This document shows, piece by piece, positions 1 through 7,032 of a stretch of 20,000 nt of DNA; position 1 is the first letter of the stretch; each line of letters begins with the position of its first letter. The notes below the pieces were generated by a model, which saw only the letters and a program-made list of their open reading frames with translations, was not told the origin of the DNA and searched no databases. Origin of the DNA: Hirudo medicinalis (Eukaryota; Annelida; Clitellata; Hirudinida; Hirudinidae); contig MPNW01000463.1 in the NCBI GenBank assembly GCA_011800805.1, positions 23,110 to 43,109 of the forward strand, in the 5' to 3' direction. The translations under genes and the position numbers were made by a program.

Positions 1-83
1 AGTGGACTCCTAATTTGGGTCGTTGATCGGTCGAGAATGTCGATGGCAGTGAGTGTGGTACTAATGGGAATAGTTAACGTCGG

Positions 84-186
84 TGTTGTTGTTGTTGTTA
101 TTATTGTTGTTGTTGTTGTATTGTTGTTGTTATTGTTGTTGTTAGTGTTGTTGTTGTTGATATTGTTACAATTGTTGCCGTTGTTC
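84..186. repeat. Imperfect (GTT)n microsatellite
   Basis: A run of GTT triplets is interrupted by ATT, GTA, GAT and GCC triplets. Nearly all the interruptions keep the 3 bp register, so a valine/leucine-rich reading frame is open across it. That openness is a property of the array and not evidence of a gene. The array ends in a TTGTTCCGCAG stretch that happens to look like a 3' splice site. Confidence 0.9.
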
Positions 187-335
187 CGCAGGTGTTGTCA
201 GATTCTTCAAAGCTTCAAAAAAGGAATGAATGATTGGAGGAGGGCATCAGAAATTCATCCTTGAAGGCCAATGATTTATCGCTCCATTCATCAATGTTGG
301 GGAGTTTAGTGTCCTCTGTAGTAATTACAGACTTT
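187..335. other. Unique spacer, no feature seen
   Basis: Mixed-composition sequence between the GTT array and the AT tract. A short frame from the array runs into it and stops near 264. I see no domain, RNA or repeat here. Confidence 0.5.
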
Positions 336-720
336 AATAATAATAATAATAACAACAATATTAATTATTATTAATAATAATTAGTATTATATAATAATTA
401 TTATTAATCATGATAATTAATAATAATAATTATAATAATTAGTATTATATAATAATTAGTATTAATCTATAATATAATATGATATTATATAATCATATAT
501 AATATATAATTAATATTATTAGTCTTTAATTATATCTGATTAATAATTAATTATTGTTAATTGTTATTAATTACGACTAGTTAAGTATTAGTTACTACTA
601 ATTAATAACTATTAAATATTACTAATTAGCTATTATTAATTATTACTGAGTACTTATTGTTAATTAGTTTTTATTAATTAGTAATTTTAATTAGTTATAT
701 TATATTATTTTTTATATTGG
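336..720. repeat. Long AT-only low-complexity tract
   Basis: Almost entirely A and T, built from TAATAATTA-like words. A segment of about 22 bp reading AATTAGTATTATATAATAAT recurs at 379 and 437, a 58 bp offset, so part of the tract grew by tandem duplication. No gene is visible. Confidence 0.85.
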
Positions 721-905
721 AATAAAATTAATTATTATTATTATTAATCACATCATCATCATAACAATCACCATCATAATTACTTTGCACTACACTGCAG
801 CTTATTATTATTAATATTAATATTATTGTTGTTGTTGTTATTATTATTATTAATAATAATATTATTATTATTATTATTAATAATAATATTATTATTATTA
901 TTATG

Positions 906-937
<32 letters not shown>

Positions 938-938
938 G
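721..938. repeat. (ATT)n / (AAT)n microsatellites
   Basis: Alternating runs of ATT and AAT triplets, with an ATC run near 750-780 and a GTT run near 825. The ATT/AAT alternation creates many inverted repeats. A poly-isoleucine frame starting at 903 is open only because of the array. Confidence 0.9.
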
Positions 939-1289
939 TTATATTTTTTTCTCTATTCCACCCTCTGGGTGACAACACGCTTTATTGGCAGTGACAACTT
1001 TATTTTGCACGATGTCGAAACATGTTTTCTTTTTCTTGGCATAATATTTGCAATAATTTTATTGAAATACTATAATTTTAGTGTAAAATGTACTTAATAT
1101 TTGACATTAATTTTGTTTACTAATTTTTCAATATATTTCAGATTGGATTATGATTGGATTTTAAGTTGGTGTGTTTGAAATGTCTTTAAAGACATTTTGA
1201 CATTAAATAAATGCTAGTAACATAAAATCATATCTAATTAATTAATGTTTAATTGATATCATAAATGTCGTAAATACATCACTTAATCG
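939..1289. other. AT-rich unique DNA with a 20 bp perfect palindrome
   Basis: No convincing gene. The stretch contains a direct duplication of GATTGGATT (1141 and 1152) and, at 1178-1197, the perfect palindrome AAATGTCTTTAAAGACATTT. Confidence 0.6.
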
Positions 1290-1309
1290 TCATCACATCA
1301 TCTCTTAAA

Positions 1310-1411
1310 TTCATCGTTAATTTATCGCATCACATTCATTCTTACTTTTATAACATCACATTCATCGTTAATTTATCGCATCACATTCGTCCTTACTTTA
1401 TCGCATCACAC
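1310..1411. repeat. Two tandem copies of a 51 bp unit
   Basis: TTCATCGTTAATTTATCGCA begins at 1310 and again at 1361. Each copy continues through a CATCACATTC segment and a pyrimidine-rich CTTACTTT segment. The copies differ at a few positions, consistent with a recent local duplication. Confidence 0.85.
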
Positions 1412-1430
1412 TCAACATGTTGAACGTTTA

Positions 1431-1680
1431 AATCAGCACAGGTGAACTCCTTAAATCCTTTCGAGCGAGCGATAAATGGCCGACGATGCGAGCACATCAC
1501 GTGATCATTGTAACACCTGATGGCGACGGGGATCTGTGGACGGAGCTGTTTGGAATGCATGGAGGATTAACTGTGATTGCCTGGAAAATGGATCGTAGGC
1601 CTGCTGATGGAGATAAATTCTTCTCCACAGATTGCAGAGGATTATTATTATTATTATTGTTATTGCTATTATTATTATAA
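1431..1680 (+). CDS. Possible exon, unrecognised protein
   Basis: I do not recognise this sequence. The frame is open from just after a TAA at 1428-1430 to a stop in the ATT array at 1678-1680. The non-repeat part (to about 1640) is clearly richer in GC than its surroundings. It includes a segment reading TPDGDGDLWTELFGMHGG and ends in FFSTDCRG before running into poly-leucine encoded by the ATT array. A CAG at about 1438-1440 (AATCAGCACAG) could be a 3' splice site; an ATG lies at 1486. The minus strand is also open over 1497-1736, so strand is uncertain. The open length with ordinary codons is suggestive, but there is no domain match and no clear donor. The frame spans the CACGTG palindrome at 1496-1505. 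Confidence 0.22.
1496..1505. promoter_or_regulatory. ATCACGTGAT palindrome (E-box type)
   Basis: Perfect 10 bp palindrome with a CACGTG core, the canonical E-box bound by bHLH-leucine-zipper factors (MYC/MAX, USF, MiT/TFE). The 14-mer CACATCACGTGATC at 1493-1506 recurs exactly at 17998-18011. Binding is inference. Confidence 0.3.
1640..1680. repeat. Short (ATT)n microsatellite
   Basis: ATT triplets interrupted by GTT and GCT, directly abutting the higher-GC open stretch upstream. Confidence 0.85.
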
Positions 1681-1896
1681 AACGTTATTTGGAAATTATT
1701 GAATAAATGAGGAAATATTAATAATACGTTCAACAATTTTAATATATTGTGGTCATTAGTGTTTTTAAATTAAAATTTTGTTGTTCAAATAGCAATAATG
1801 AATATTATTCAATAAATTCATTAATTATTATCAATGTAATGCTCAAATTTTAACTTTAAATTATTAAATCATAAACATCCTTAAAGGGAATTTATT

Positions 1897-2073
1897 GAAA
1901 TGTATTTATTAATGAAATGTATTTATTATTGAAATGTATTTATTATTGAAATGTATTTATTATTGAAATGTATTTATTATTGAAATGTATTTATTATTGA
2001 AATGTATTTATTATTGAAATGTATTTATTATTGAAATGTATTTATTATTGAAATGTATTTATTATTGAAATGT
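1897..2073. repeat. 17 bp minisatellite, about 10.4 copies
   Basis: The unit GAAATGTATTTATTATT starts at 1897, 1914, 1931 and then every 17 bp to 2067. Copies are virtually identical; the first unit has AAT in place of ATT. Such homogeneity indicates recent expansion. No spacers are present. Confidence 0.95.
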
Positions 2074-2165
2074 AAGTTCTGAAAGATGCTTCTGCTTATA
2101 TTCTTCATTTAAGATTTCATTTCAAATCCGGTTTTAAAGTTTAGAGAGCAAAACATTTTTTATGA

Positions 2166-2220
2166 TGACCTTTGCCAGCAAAGGGCTTGACCTTTGAACC
2201 ATCTTCGTTGGGATGACCTT
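2166..2220. promoter_or_regulatory. Cluster of three TGACCT half-sites
   Basis: TGACCT occurs at 2166, 2188 and 2214. The first two sit in TGACCTTTGCC and TGACCTTTGAACC, which resemble the DR1-type sites of HNF4/RXR-class nuclear receptors. The spacing is 22 and 26 bp. The motif is short, so this is a weak regulatory candidate only. Confidence 0.2.
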
Positions 2221-2382
2221 AATATAATTATTGCGTAAAATTCTCAAACAAAAATAAAAGTAATATTTCTTATTAAAATATATTTTAGAATAATCGCCGT
2301 AATGTAACGTAATCCAGCCTGCATCTTAATTTGTCCTAAATAATGTCTAAAAATAAATATTCAAAATTATTTTCGAAAAGAA

Positions 2383-2643
2383 ATGAGTTTATTCCAAAAG
2401 TACTTCCTCCTTAGTTATTACTCCGGGGTCACACAATCAAATGTTCAGTATCGAGTGATGGGGGGTGCATTAATGAGATCAAGTCTGACCTCTCCTCTCC
2501 CTCCCCTCTCCCTCCCCTCTCCCTACCCCCCCCCCAGAGAAAAAATATTTCACGCTTCATTATCTCCAATCTCCCTCGACATGGTGATGTTTGAGACACC
2601 TTCAATCAATGCATCCGGAATTTTACGAACAAGAATTGATTGA
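2383..2643 (+). CDS. Doubtful 86-codon ORF across the polypyrimidine tract
   Basis: ATG-initiated frame that reads through the C/T tract as a Pro/Leu/Ser-rich segment and ends at TGA 2641-2643. The part after the tract (from about 2537) has mixed codons, and a possible poly(A) signal AATAAA lies near 2690, so a 3'-terminal exon beginning after the CAG is conceivable. No domain, signal peptide or membrane segment is evident and I do not recognise the product. Most likely a chance frame. Confidence 0.12.
   Translation: MSLFQKYFLLSYYSGVTQSNVQYRVMGGALMRSSLTSPLPPLSLPSPYPPPREKIFHASLSPISLDMVMFETPSINASGILRTRID
2491..2536. other. Polypyrimidine tract with G-quadruplex potential on the minus strand
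   Basis: The plus strand is an almost pure C/T run (CTCTCCCTCCCCTCTCCC type) ending in a run of ten C and then CAG. The minus strand therefore carries at least five runs of three or more G with one- to three-base loops, enough for a G-quadruplex. The tract is also near mirror-symmetric, so triplex DNA is possible. It could equally be the polypyrimidine tract of a 3' splice site, because CAG follows directly. Confidence 0.5.
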
Positions 2644-2932
2644 ATGTTTGCACTGATTAGTTTCGACTCGTTTTTGAAATGTTTTAGTGTAATAAACTTT
2701 TTATTATTTATCATATTTATTTTGTATTATGTTATTATTATAATATCATTGTGGTATTATTACATTATTATTATGTTATTATTATGTCATATTTATTATT
2801 TGCTATAATTGTAAATTAATTTTTATTATCATTCTAAAAATGTCGAGATATTTAACCACCGTCATAATTTCAATTTATTTATTTTACTAATTTTAATGTA
2901 TTTATTATAATTTCCATTTTAAATATGCATGT
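2644..2932. repeat. AT-rich DNA with ATT-type repeats
   Basis: Degenerate TTATTATTA/TTATGTTATTA repeats dominate 2700-2830. The rest is AT-rich unique sequence up to the stem-loop. No gene seen. Confidence 0.6.
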
Positions 2933-3004
2933 AAGTGCTTAAAGGTTCAGGTGGAATTTCAAGTCCTACCGAGGACGTGAGATTCCATCAACCTTTATGA
3001 ACTT
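2933..3004 (+). ncRNA. Long imperfect stem-loop, candidate microRNA precursor
   Basis: About 28 base pairs can be drawn by hand across two arms of 34 and 32 nt. The arms (2933-2966 and 2973-3004) close on a six-base loop TACCGA. From the loop outward: GTCC/GGAC, one A-G mismatch, then TCA with TGA, a U-G wobble, TGGAAT with ATTCCA, a two-base bulge at 2948-2949, AAAGGTT with AACCTTT, and two mismatches at the base. Size and small bulges fit an animal pre-miRNA hairpin. On the 3' arm a product starting at 2978 would begin UGAGAUUC. As I recall it, that matches the seed of the invertebrate miR-1175 family, which is also a 3'-arm product; the rest of the arm differs. The opposite strand would also fold. 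Expression cannot be seen from sequence. Confidence 0.45.
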
Positions 3005-3018
3005 CTTCATCTGAAGTT
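3001..3018. other. Small secondary hairpin
   Basis: ACTTC and GAAGT arms around TTCATCT overlap the base of the larger stem-loop. The two folds would compete. Confidence 0.4.
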
Positions 3019-3062
3019 GACGTAAGTCTCAAGATTTTAAAAACACTTCTTTGAAATAGATT

Positions 3063-3079
3063 TTAAAAACAGTTTTTAA
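3063..3079. repeat. Short inverted repeat
   Basis: TTAAAAAC-A-GTTTTTAA, two perfect 8 bp arms around a single base. Part of it belongs to a direct repeat of ATTTTAAAAACA that also occurs just upstream near 3033. Confidence 0.6.
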
Positions 3080-3147
3080 TTGATCGAAGCAAAAAATAAC
3101 AAAACAAGAGCAACAAAAACTACTTGTGCTTTTGACAAGGATTTGTC

Positions 3148-3184
3148 AGCAACAATAACACCAACACCAACAACAACAACAACA
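3148..3184. repeat. (AAC)n microsatellite
   Basis: CAACAATAACACCAACACC followed by perfect CAA triplets. A cysteine-rich minus frame across it is a repeat artefact. Confidence 0.85.
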
Positions 3185-3189
3185 GCTGC

Positions 3190-3589
3190 ATGAACATTTC
3201 GTAGATACAACGACATCACGCGATGTCATCCAACCAATCAGACGAAGGATGAAAACATCGTCAAATAGTCGAATTAATTTTAATCCCCCCGCAAAAAACG
3301 GATTTTCCAAACTTTGTTTCAACAGGATTTTTTTCACATTTTGTCCGGATAGCAAATAATTTATCTAAATTGCAAATAATTTATTTATAATGCAAGGTTA
3401 AACACGCTCAAATTAAAGAATTCCAAACGAAAATTCCATCGAGCAATTGAAGAAATTGAATGCAGTTTCTTGAAATAAAATTGTTGACCAAGCTTCTTTT
3501 CCACTGCCTTTGTGAGGAGTGAAGGATTTTACAAGATTCTCCGAATGAGAATCAAATTTGACATTTTTCTTCAAAACTAAAAAATAAAG
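3190..3589. other. Unique sequence without a supported gene
   Basis: Mixed AT-rich DNA. GACATC-ACGC-GATGTC at 3212-3227 is a small inverted repeat, and GCAAATAATTTAT is tandemly repeated near 3350-3385. Minus-strand open frames (3146-3355 and 3413-3751) have no features beyond low-complexity phenylalanine/leucine or cysteine runs. Confidence 0.4.
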
Positions 3590-3650
3590 AAACAAGAATA
3601 AAAACAAAAATAAAAACAAAAATAAAAATAATCCCAAAAAAAACAAATAC
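3590..3650. repeat. A-rich (AAAAATAAAAAC)n minisatellite
   Basis: Units of about 6 and 12 bp of A with regular T and C. The Leu/Phe repeat on the minus strand is its translation. Confidence 0.8.
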
Positions 3651-3945
3651 AAAGATGGAATGTCGAAAAGCATCGTGACAAAGCGTCTGAGGTGAGTGAA
3701 TCTGAAAATTGAGAGAAAATCACGTTCGAAAGAATTTATTCTAAAAATCAACTTTCACACATTTTTTGTTCTTCTTCCCAAAACATCGTCCAACTTGAAC
3801 TATTGCAATGGTAAATATGATAATATCTTCAACAAGATTCGAAGTGATGACTTCACTCGTTCAGATTTAATAGATTCATTCGCCCACCTCATTTTTGACA
3901 TCAACCGCTCGCCAAAATCAATGCAATGAAACGTTCCAATTAAAG
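3651..3945. other. Unique AT-rich spacer
   Basis: A 77-codon plus frame (3696-3929) is open here and its codons are unremarkable. It has no motif or splice-site support, so I do not call it a gene. Confidence 0.4.
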
Positions 3946-3950
3946 TTCTT

Positions 3951-4006
3951 GCTGCTGTTGTTGTTGTTGTTGTTGTTGATGATGTTGTTGTTGTTGATGT
4001 TGTTGC

Positions 4007-4056
<50 letters not shown>

Positions 4057-4061
4057 ATGTG
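3951..4061. repeat. Compound (GTT)n array, first copy of a 78 bp block
   Basis: GTT triplets punctuated by GAT and GCT. The block 3984-4061, which is four GTT, GAT GTT GTT GCT, seven GTT, GAT, seven GTT and then GATGATGTG, is repeated exactly at 4289-4366, beyond the N at 4185. Confidence 0.9.
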
Positions 4062-4184
4062 TATTGTAATCATTGTGTATTGTAATCATTGTATATTGTA
4101 ATCATTGTGTATTGTAATCATTGTATATTGTAATCATTGTGTATTGTAATCATTGTGTATTGTAATCATTGTATATTGTAATCA
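4062..4184. repeat. 16 bp minisatellite, about 7.7 copies
   Basis: The unit TATTGTAATCATTGTG alternates irregularly with a variant ending in TA. The array is cut off by the N at 4185, so its true length is unknown. Confidence 0.95.
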
Positions 4185-4185
4185 N
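4185..4185. other. Single N, assembly join
   Basis: One unresolved base sits exactly at the end of the 16 bp array, with the same 78 bp block on both sides. It is most likely a contig junction and not a single ambiguous base. Confidence 0.8.
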
Positions 4186-4261
4186 CTCACCAAATTAAGT
4201 CCAAGACTATCAACCTTTTTGTCAAAGGTCAGATGTATTTATTTACTTTTTATTATTTGTA

Positions 4262-4311
4262 ATTGTTATTATTATTATTATTATTGTTGTTGTTGTTGTT
4301 GATGTTGTTGC

Positions 4312-4361
<50 letters not shown>

Positions 4362-4378
4362 ATGTGGATGTTGTTGTG
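4262..4378. repeat. (ATT)n then compound (GTT)n array, second copy of the 78 bp block
   Basis: ATT triplets pass into GTT triplets. The region 4289-4366 matches 3984-4061 base for base, and the flanks then diverge: GGATGTTG here versus TATTGTAA in the first copy. Confidence 0.9.
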
Positions 4379-4597
4379 CAGACAATTTTTCGTTGCATGT
4401 GGATTTATTTTGTTGTTTCTCTTAATTCCATTGTTTATTTTCATAATCATGCAATAATTACAAATATTTAATTATAATTTCATAATTATACGATAATTGC
4501 AACTATTTATTAATTATTTATCAATTTATTAATAAAACTTTGAAAAAAAGCTTATTTCTTCACTTGTATGCTAACAAGTCTCTAAATTGTTAAATTT
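4379..4597. other. AT-rich unique DNA
   Basis: Contains a loose duplication of ATAATTATACGATAATTGCA-like sequence near 4440-4510. No gene seen. Confidence 0.5.
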
Positions 4598-4682
4598 AAA
4601 ATAATAACAATAATAATAATGATAACAATAATAATAATGATGATAACAATAATAATAATAATGATAACAATAATAATAATTC
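4598..4682. repeat. (AAT)n minisatellite with ATGATAACAATA units
   Basis: AATAATAATAATGATAAC recurs about four times with units of 15-21 bp. Confidence 0.9.
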
Positions 4683-4736
4683 GTAATAAGAATTTCAAAT
4701 AAAAAATATTCAATGGCAAGTATTTCGACGCTGAAG

Positions 4737-4757
4737 AAGTCGACGACACGTTGACTT
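4737..4757. other. Short tight hairpin
   Basis: AAGTCGACG and CGTTGACTT pair over nine positions (one G-T wobble) around a three-base loop. Isolated and of unknown meaning. Confidence 0.4.
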
Positions 4758-5094
4758 GAATTTTGTGAAGTCATCATCGTCTGGCGACAAGAACTGCAAG
4801 AGCTTCAACAAAATCAAAACAAATTTACCAGTAAAAATTGGGTTAATAAAGGAAATTATTGTATTAAGAATAAATAATATTACTGGATTACTGGTAAATA
4901 ACTGATCTCTTGTAATACAAATAAGTAATAATTTCGTGACAAATAAATAATAATGTCATGAATAAATGGTACATTGTTAAATCATATTATTATTATTATT
5001 ATTATAAATTATATCATTACAAATAAATAATATTATGTAATAGAAAACTTCAATGTTCGTAATGTTTGAGCAGTAATTAAATGCTGAGCCGTTA
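4758..5094. other. AT-rich DNA, no gene
   Basis: Holds a short (ATT)n run at about 4986-5005 and several AAATAAATAATA words. Nothing coding is apparent. Confidence 0.6.
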
Positions 5095-5255
5095 ACAATT
5101 TCAAACAGAATTTCTTGAGCATTCAAAACCCAGAAGTACCTGACGGACAGGGACATTCCTCACCCTCCAGACCAGAGATAAACTTCCCACTGGATTCAAG
5201 AAACCTCCCAAGAAAATCCGGTGGAGTGATCCATCACATCGGCGGCCAACCTCAC

Positions 5256-5332
5256 CCCCACCATTCATTTGAGTGACCTTCAGGGTCAATGAGGCCATCG
5301 ATGTCGATGACCTCTGGGCTGCGAGCGATCAT
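5256..5332 (-). CDS. Possible small coding exon, unrecognised
   Basis: It lies in a higher-GC island (about 5095-5345). On the minus strand an open frame from ATG at 5332 reads MIARSPEVIDIDGLIDPEGH, continues through SNEWWG, and reaches TGGTGGGG, where GTGAGG provides a good 5' splice site (GT at 5255-5254). A CGCTCGCAG inside the exon could be an alternative acceptor. As drawn it is 77 nt, so it would be a short first exon or a piece of one. A second minus frame over the same island (5298-5101) is also open, so the reading is not unique. I recognise no family. Confidence 0.22.
5274..5288. promoter_or_regulatory. Everted TGACCT/GGGTCA pair
   Basis: TGACCTTCAGGGTCA holds two near-perfect nuclear-receptor half-sites pointing away from each other with three bases between. 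Regulatory use is conjecture, and it overlaps the possible exon. Confidence 0.15.
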
Positions 5333-5344
5333 CCGAGTTTGTCA

Positions 5345-5548
5345 TTGCTTGGTTCGTTCGCTGTTCTTGTTTATGAATATGAGAAAGTGATACGTTATCT
5401 AATAATTATATTATTAATAATTATTATAATGTCATAATTATGATATTTTATTAAATATTATTTTTCTAGACATTAAAAGTTAATCTTTGCTCGGCTCAGT
5501 TTTCAGTTGCCCTTCTTATGACCATTTGGATCTGTAAGCATTTATTGT
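5345..5548. other. AT-rich spacer
   Basis: Mostly TAATTATTATAAT words, then unique sequence. Nothing supported. Confidence 0.5.
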
Positions 5549-5800
5549 GATAGTATTATGTATATAATATGATAATATTATGTATACATTATGATAATAA
5601 TATGCATACATTATGATAATATTATGTATACATTATGATAATATTACGCATACATTACGATAATCTGAAACTCATGTAATGATAGTATTATGTATACATT
5701 ATGATAATATTGCGCATACATTACGATAATCTGAAACTCATGTAATGATAGTATTATGCATACATTATGATAATATTATGCATACATTATGATAATCTTA
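5549..5800. repeat. Nested 22/66 bp AT minisatellite
   Basis: The basic unit ATGTATACATTATGATAATA (22 bp with TT) recurs, and a higher-order 66 bp period is set by markers at 5647, 5713 and 5779. Two of the 66 bp copies carry the segment CTGAAACTCATGTAATGATA. The unit core ATGTATACAT is palindromic, so single strands can fold. Confidence 0.9.
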
Positions 5801-6527
5801 AGCACACATGCTATATTGTAATGACAAATATGATAATATTGTACAATTCTTTATTGTACATTACTTAACAACTTATCATTTGAGCAGAGATATACCCATA
5901 TTCCGACTTATATTTTCGTATTGAACTTCACAGTGTTTGTGTTTGTGACTCCACAACAAACCATTTACCTGCCAATGTTTGACCTTCGTTGATGTCGCTC
6001 CTGTTGGTTTCAATTTATTGCAATTAATTGGTGGAGGTTGTTAATCACTGGTGATTCGTGACACGATCGTCGATGTGAGTGGACCGCTGATGCGATAGCA
6101 AAATTAATCCAAATAAGGCAAATAGTTTTTCTGACTTCCCCACTTTTGCGAGCGATTTGTTTCATTCAATTCATTTAGATATTCAATTAATCAGAAAATA
6201 ATTTTAAAAAAAAACTAAATCATTCAAAATCTATTACAAAATCACAATAAATTGAGCAACAAACCATTTAAAAGAACGTTGCAGATTAAGTAAAACAATT
6301 TAAATGAAATAATAAATCATTGAGAATTAAATTTTAAAAAATAACATCTCGACGGCATCTCCCCGCTGAAACATGTCACCAAATCCAATTTGAGATGCTG
6401 AGTCATTCCTAAAAAATTTCTTTTTGAGCACTCAACTGAGAAGTAATATTTCAGCACTTTTAGCACTTTTTCTTTGGTGACTTTTATTTTTATTTTTCTG
6501 CTTAAAAGAAGATCCTTTTGGATGATA
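5801..6527. other. Unique sequence, no supported gene
   Basis: Composition rises over 5930-6110, where short open frames occur on both strands and a good 5' splice-like CAG-GTAAATG reads on the minus strand near 5970. No frame is long enough to call. 6110-6470 is AT-rich unique DNA. Confidence 0.4.
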
Positions 6528-6787
6528 ATAGTAGTATTAATAGTATTAATGGTAGAATTAATAGTATTAGTAGTAGAATTAATAGTATTAGTAGTAGAAT
6601 TAATAGTATTAATAATATTAATAACAGGATTAATAGTATTAATAATAGAATTAATAGTATTAATAGAAATTTACAAAAACTCAAAGCGTTGTCCTCAGCA
6701 CAGAATGGAGAACAAAATTTGGAAATCTTCTATCAAAGAATTCTTGCAACATTATCAGAGATGCTTCAATTGAAAAACGAGAAATGA
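6506..6787 (+). CDS. Possible terminal exon with heptad repeats
   Basis: The frame opens after TAA at 6503-6505 and ends at TGA 6785-6787. It reads about seven copies of an RINSISS-like heptad, with isoleucine at two positions in an a/d-like spacing. A non-repeat tail follows, in which LEIFYQRILATLSEMLQLKN looks like an amphipathic helix. The upstream run TTTATTTTTATTTTTCTGCT before AAAAG could serve as a 3' splice site. AATAAA signals follow within about 30 bp of the stop. There is no ATG at the start of the frame; the usable start is a TTG, so as a gene it would need splicing. A second frame (6474-6773) is also open, as expected of a 21 bp repeat. I do not recognise the protein. Confidence 0.2.
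   Translation, partial: KKILLDDNSSINSINGRINSISSRINSISSRINSINNINNRINSINNRINSINRNLQKLKALSSAQNGEQNLEIFYQRILATLSEMLQLKNEK
6528..6669. repeat. 21 bp minisatellite encoding a seven-residue repeat
   Basis: Units of the type AGAATTAATAGTATTAGTAGT recur about six times; the later ones carry AATAAT in place of AGTAGT. Because 21 is a multiple of three, every frame yields a seven-residue repeat. Confidence 0.9.
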
Positions 6788-6903
6788 AATACACATATAT
6801 TTATAAATAAATAATAAAAAATACACGATAATATACGATGTAATCAATACACATTAATGATGAACATCGAGCAAGAGAAAAGATTCAGTCAGATTCAAGG
6901 TAG

Positions 6904-7032
6904 AATCACTTGGACATCTGTCGGTGTCTTCCTTACCTTCAGCACTTTGAGAAGACATCAACCATGGAAGTGGCCTGGAATGACTTCCACAACGCTCAGA
7001 AACATTTTCATTTCAGGATGAACTTGAGATGA
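6904..7032 (+). CDS. Possible small exon, unrecognised
   Basis: The frame begins directly after a TAG that doubles as a candidate 3' splice site (ATTCAAGGTAG) and runs 42 codons to TGA at 7030-7032. It includes HLDICRCLPYLQHFEKTSTM followed by EVAWNDFHNAQKHFHF. The ATG at 6964 has a near-ideal CAACCATGG context, so translation could also start there and give 22 residues. The island has more G and C than its flanks. An AATAAA lies about 130 bp downstream near 7160. TGGAAGT and ACTTCCA at 6965-6989 form a seven-pair hairpin within it. No family recognised. Confidence 0.22.
   Translation, partial: NHLDICRCLPYLQHFEKTSTMEVAWNDFHNAQKHFHFRMNLR

Noticed and set aside
1897..2073. Regular 17 bp and 16 bp repeats as a CRISPR array
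   Set aside because: The units are directly tandem with no spacers and the DNA is eukaryotic.
3895..4457. Poly-leucine and poly-asparagine open frames over the GTT/ATT arrays
   Set aside because: They are translations of 3 bp repeats, open in several frames and on both strands, with no unique coding sequence attached.
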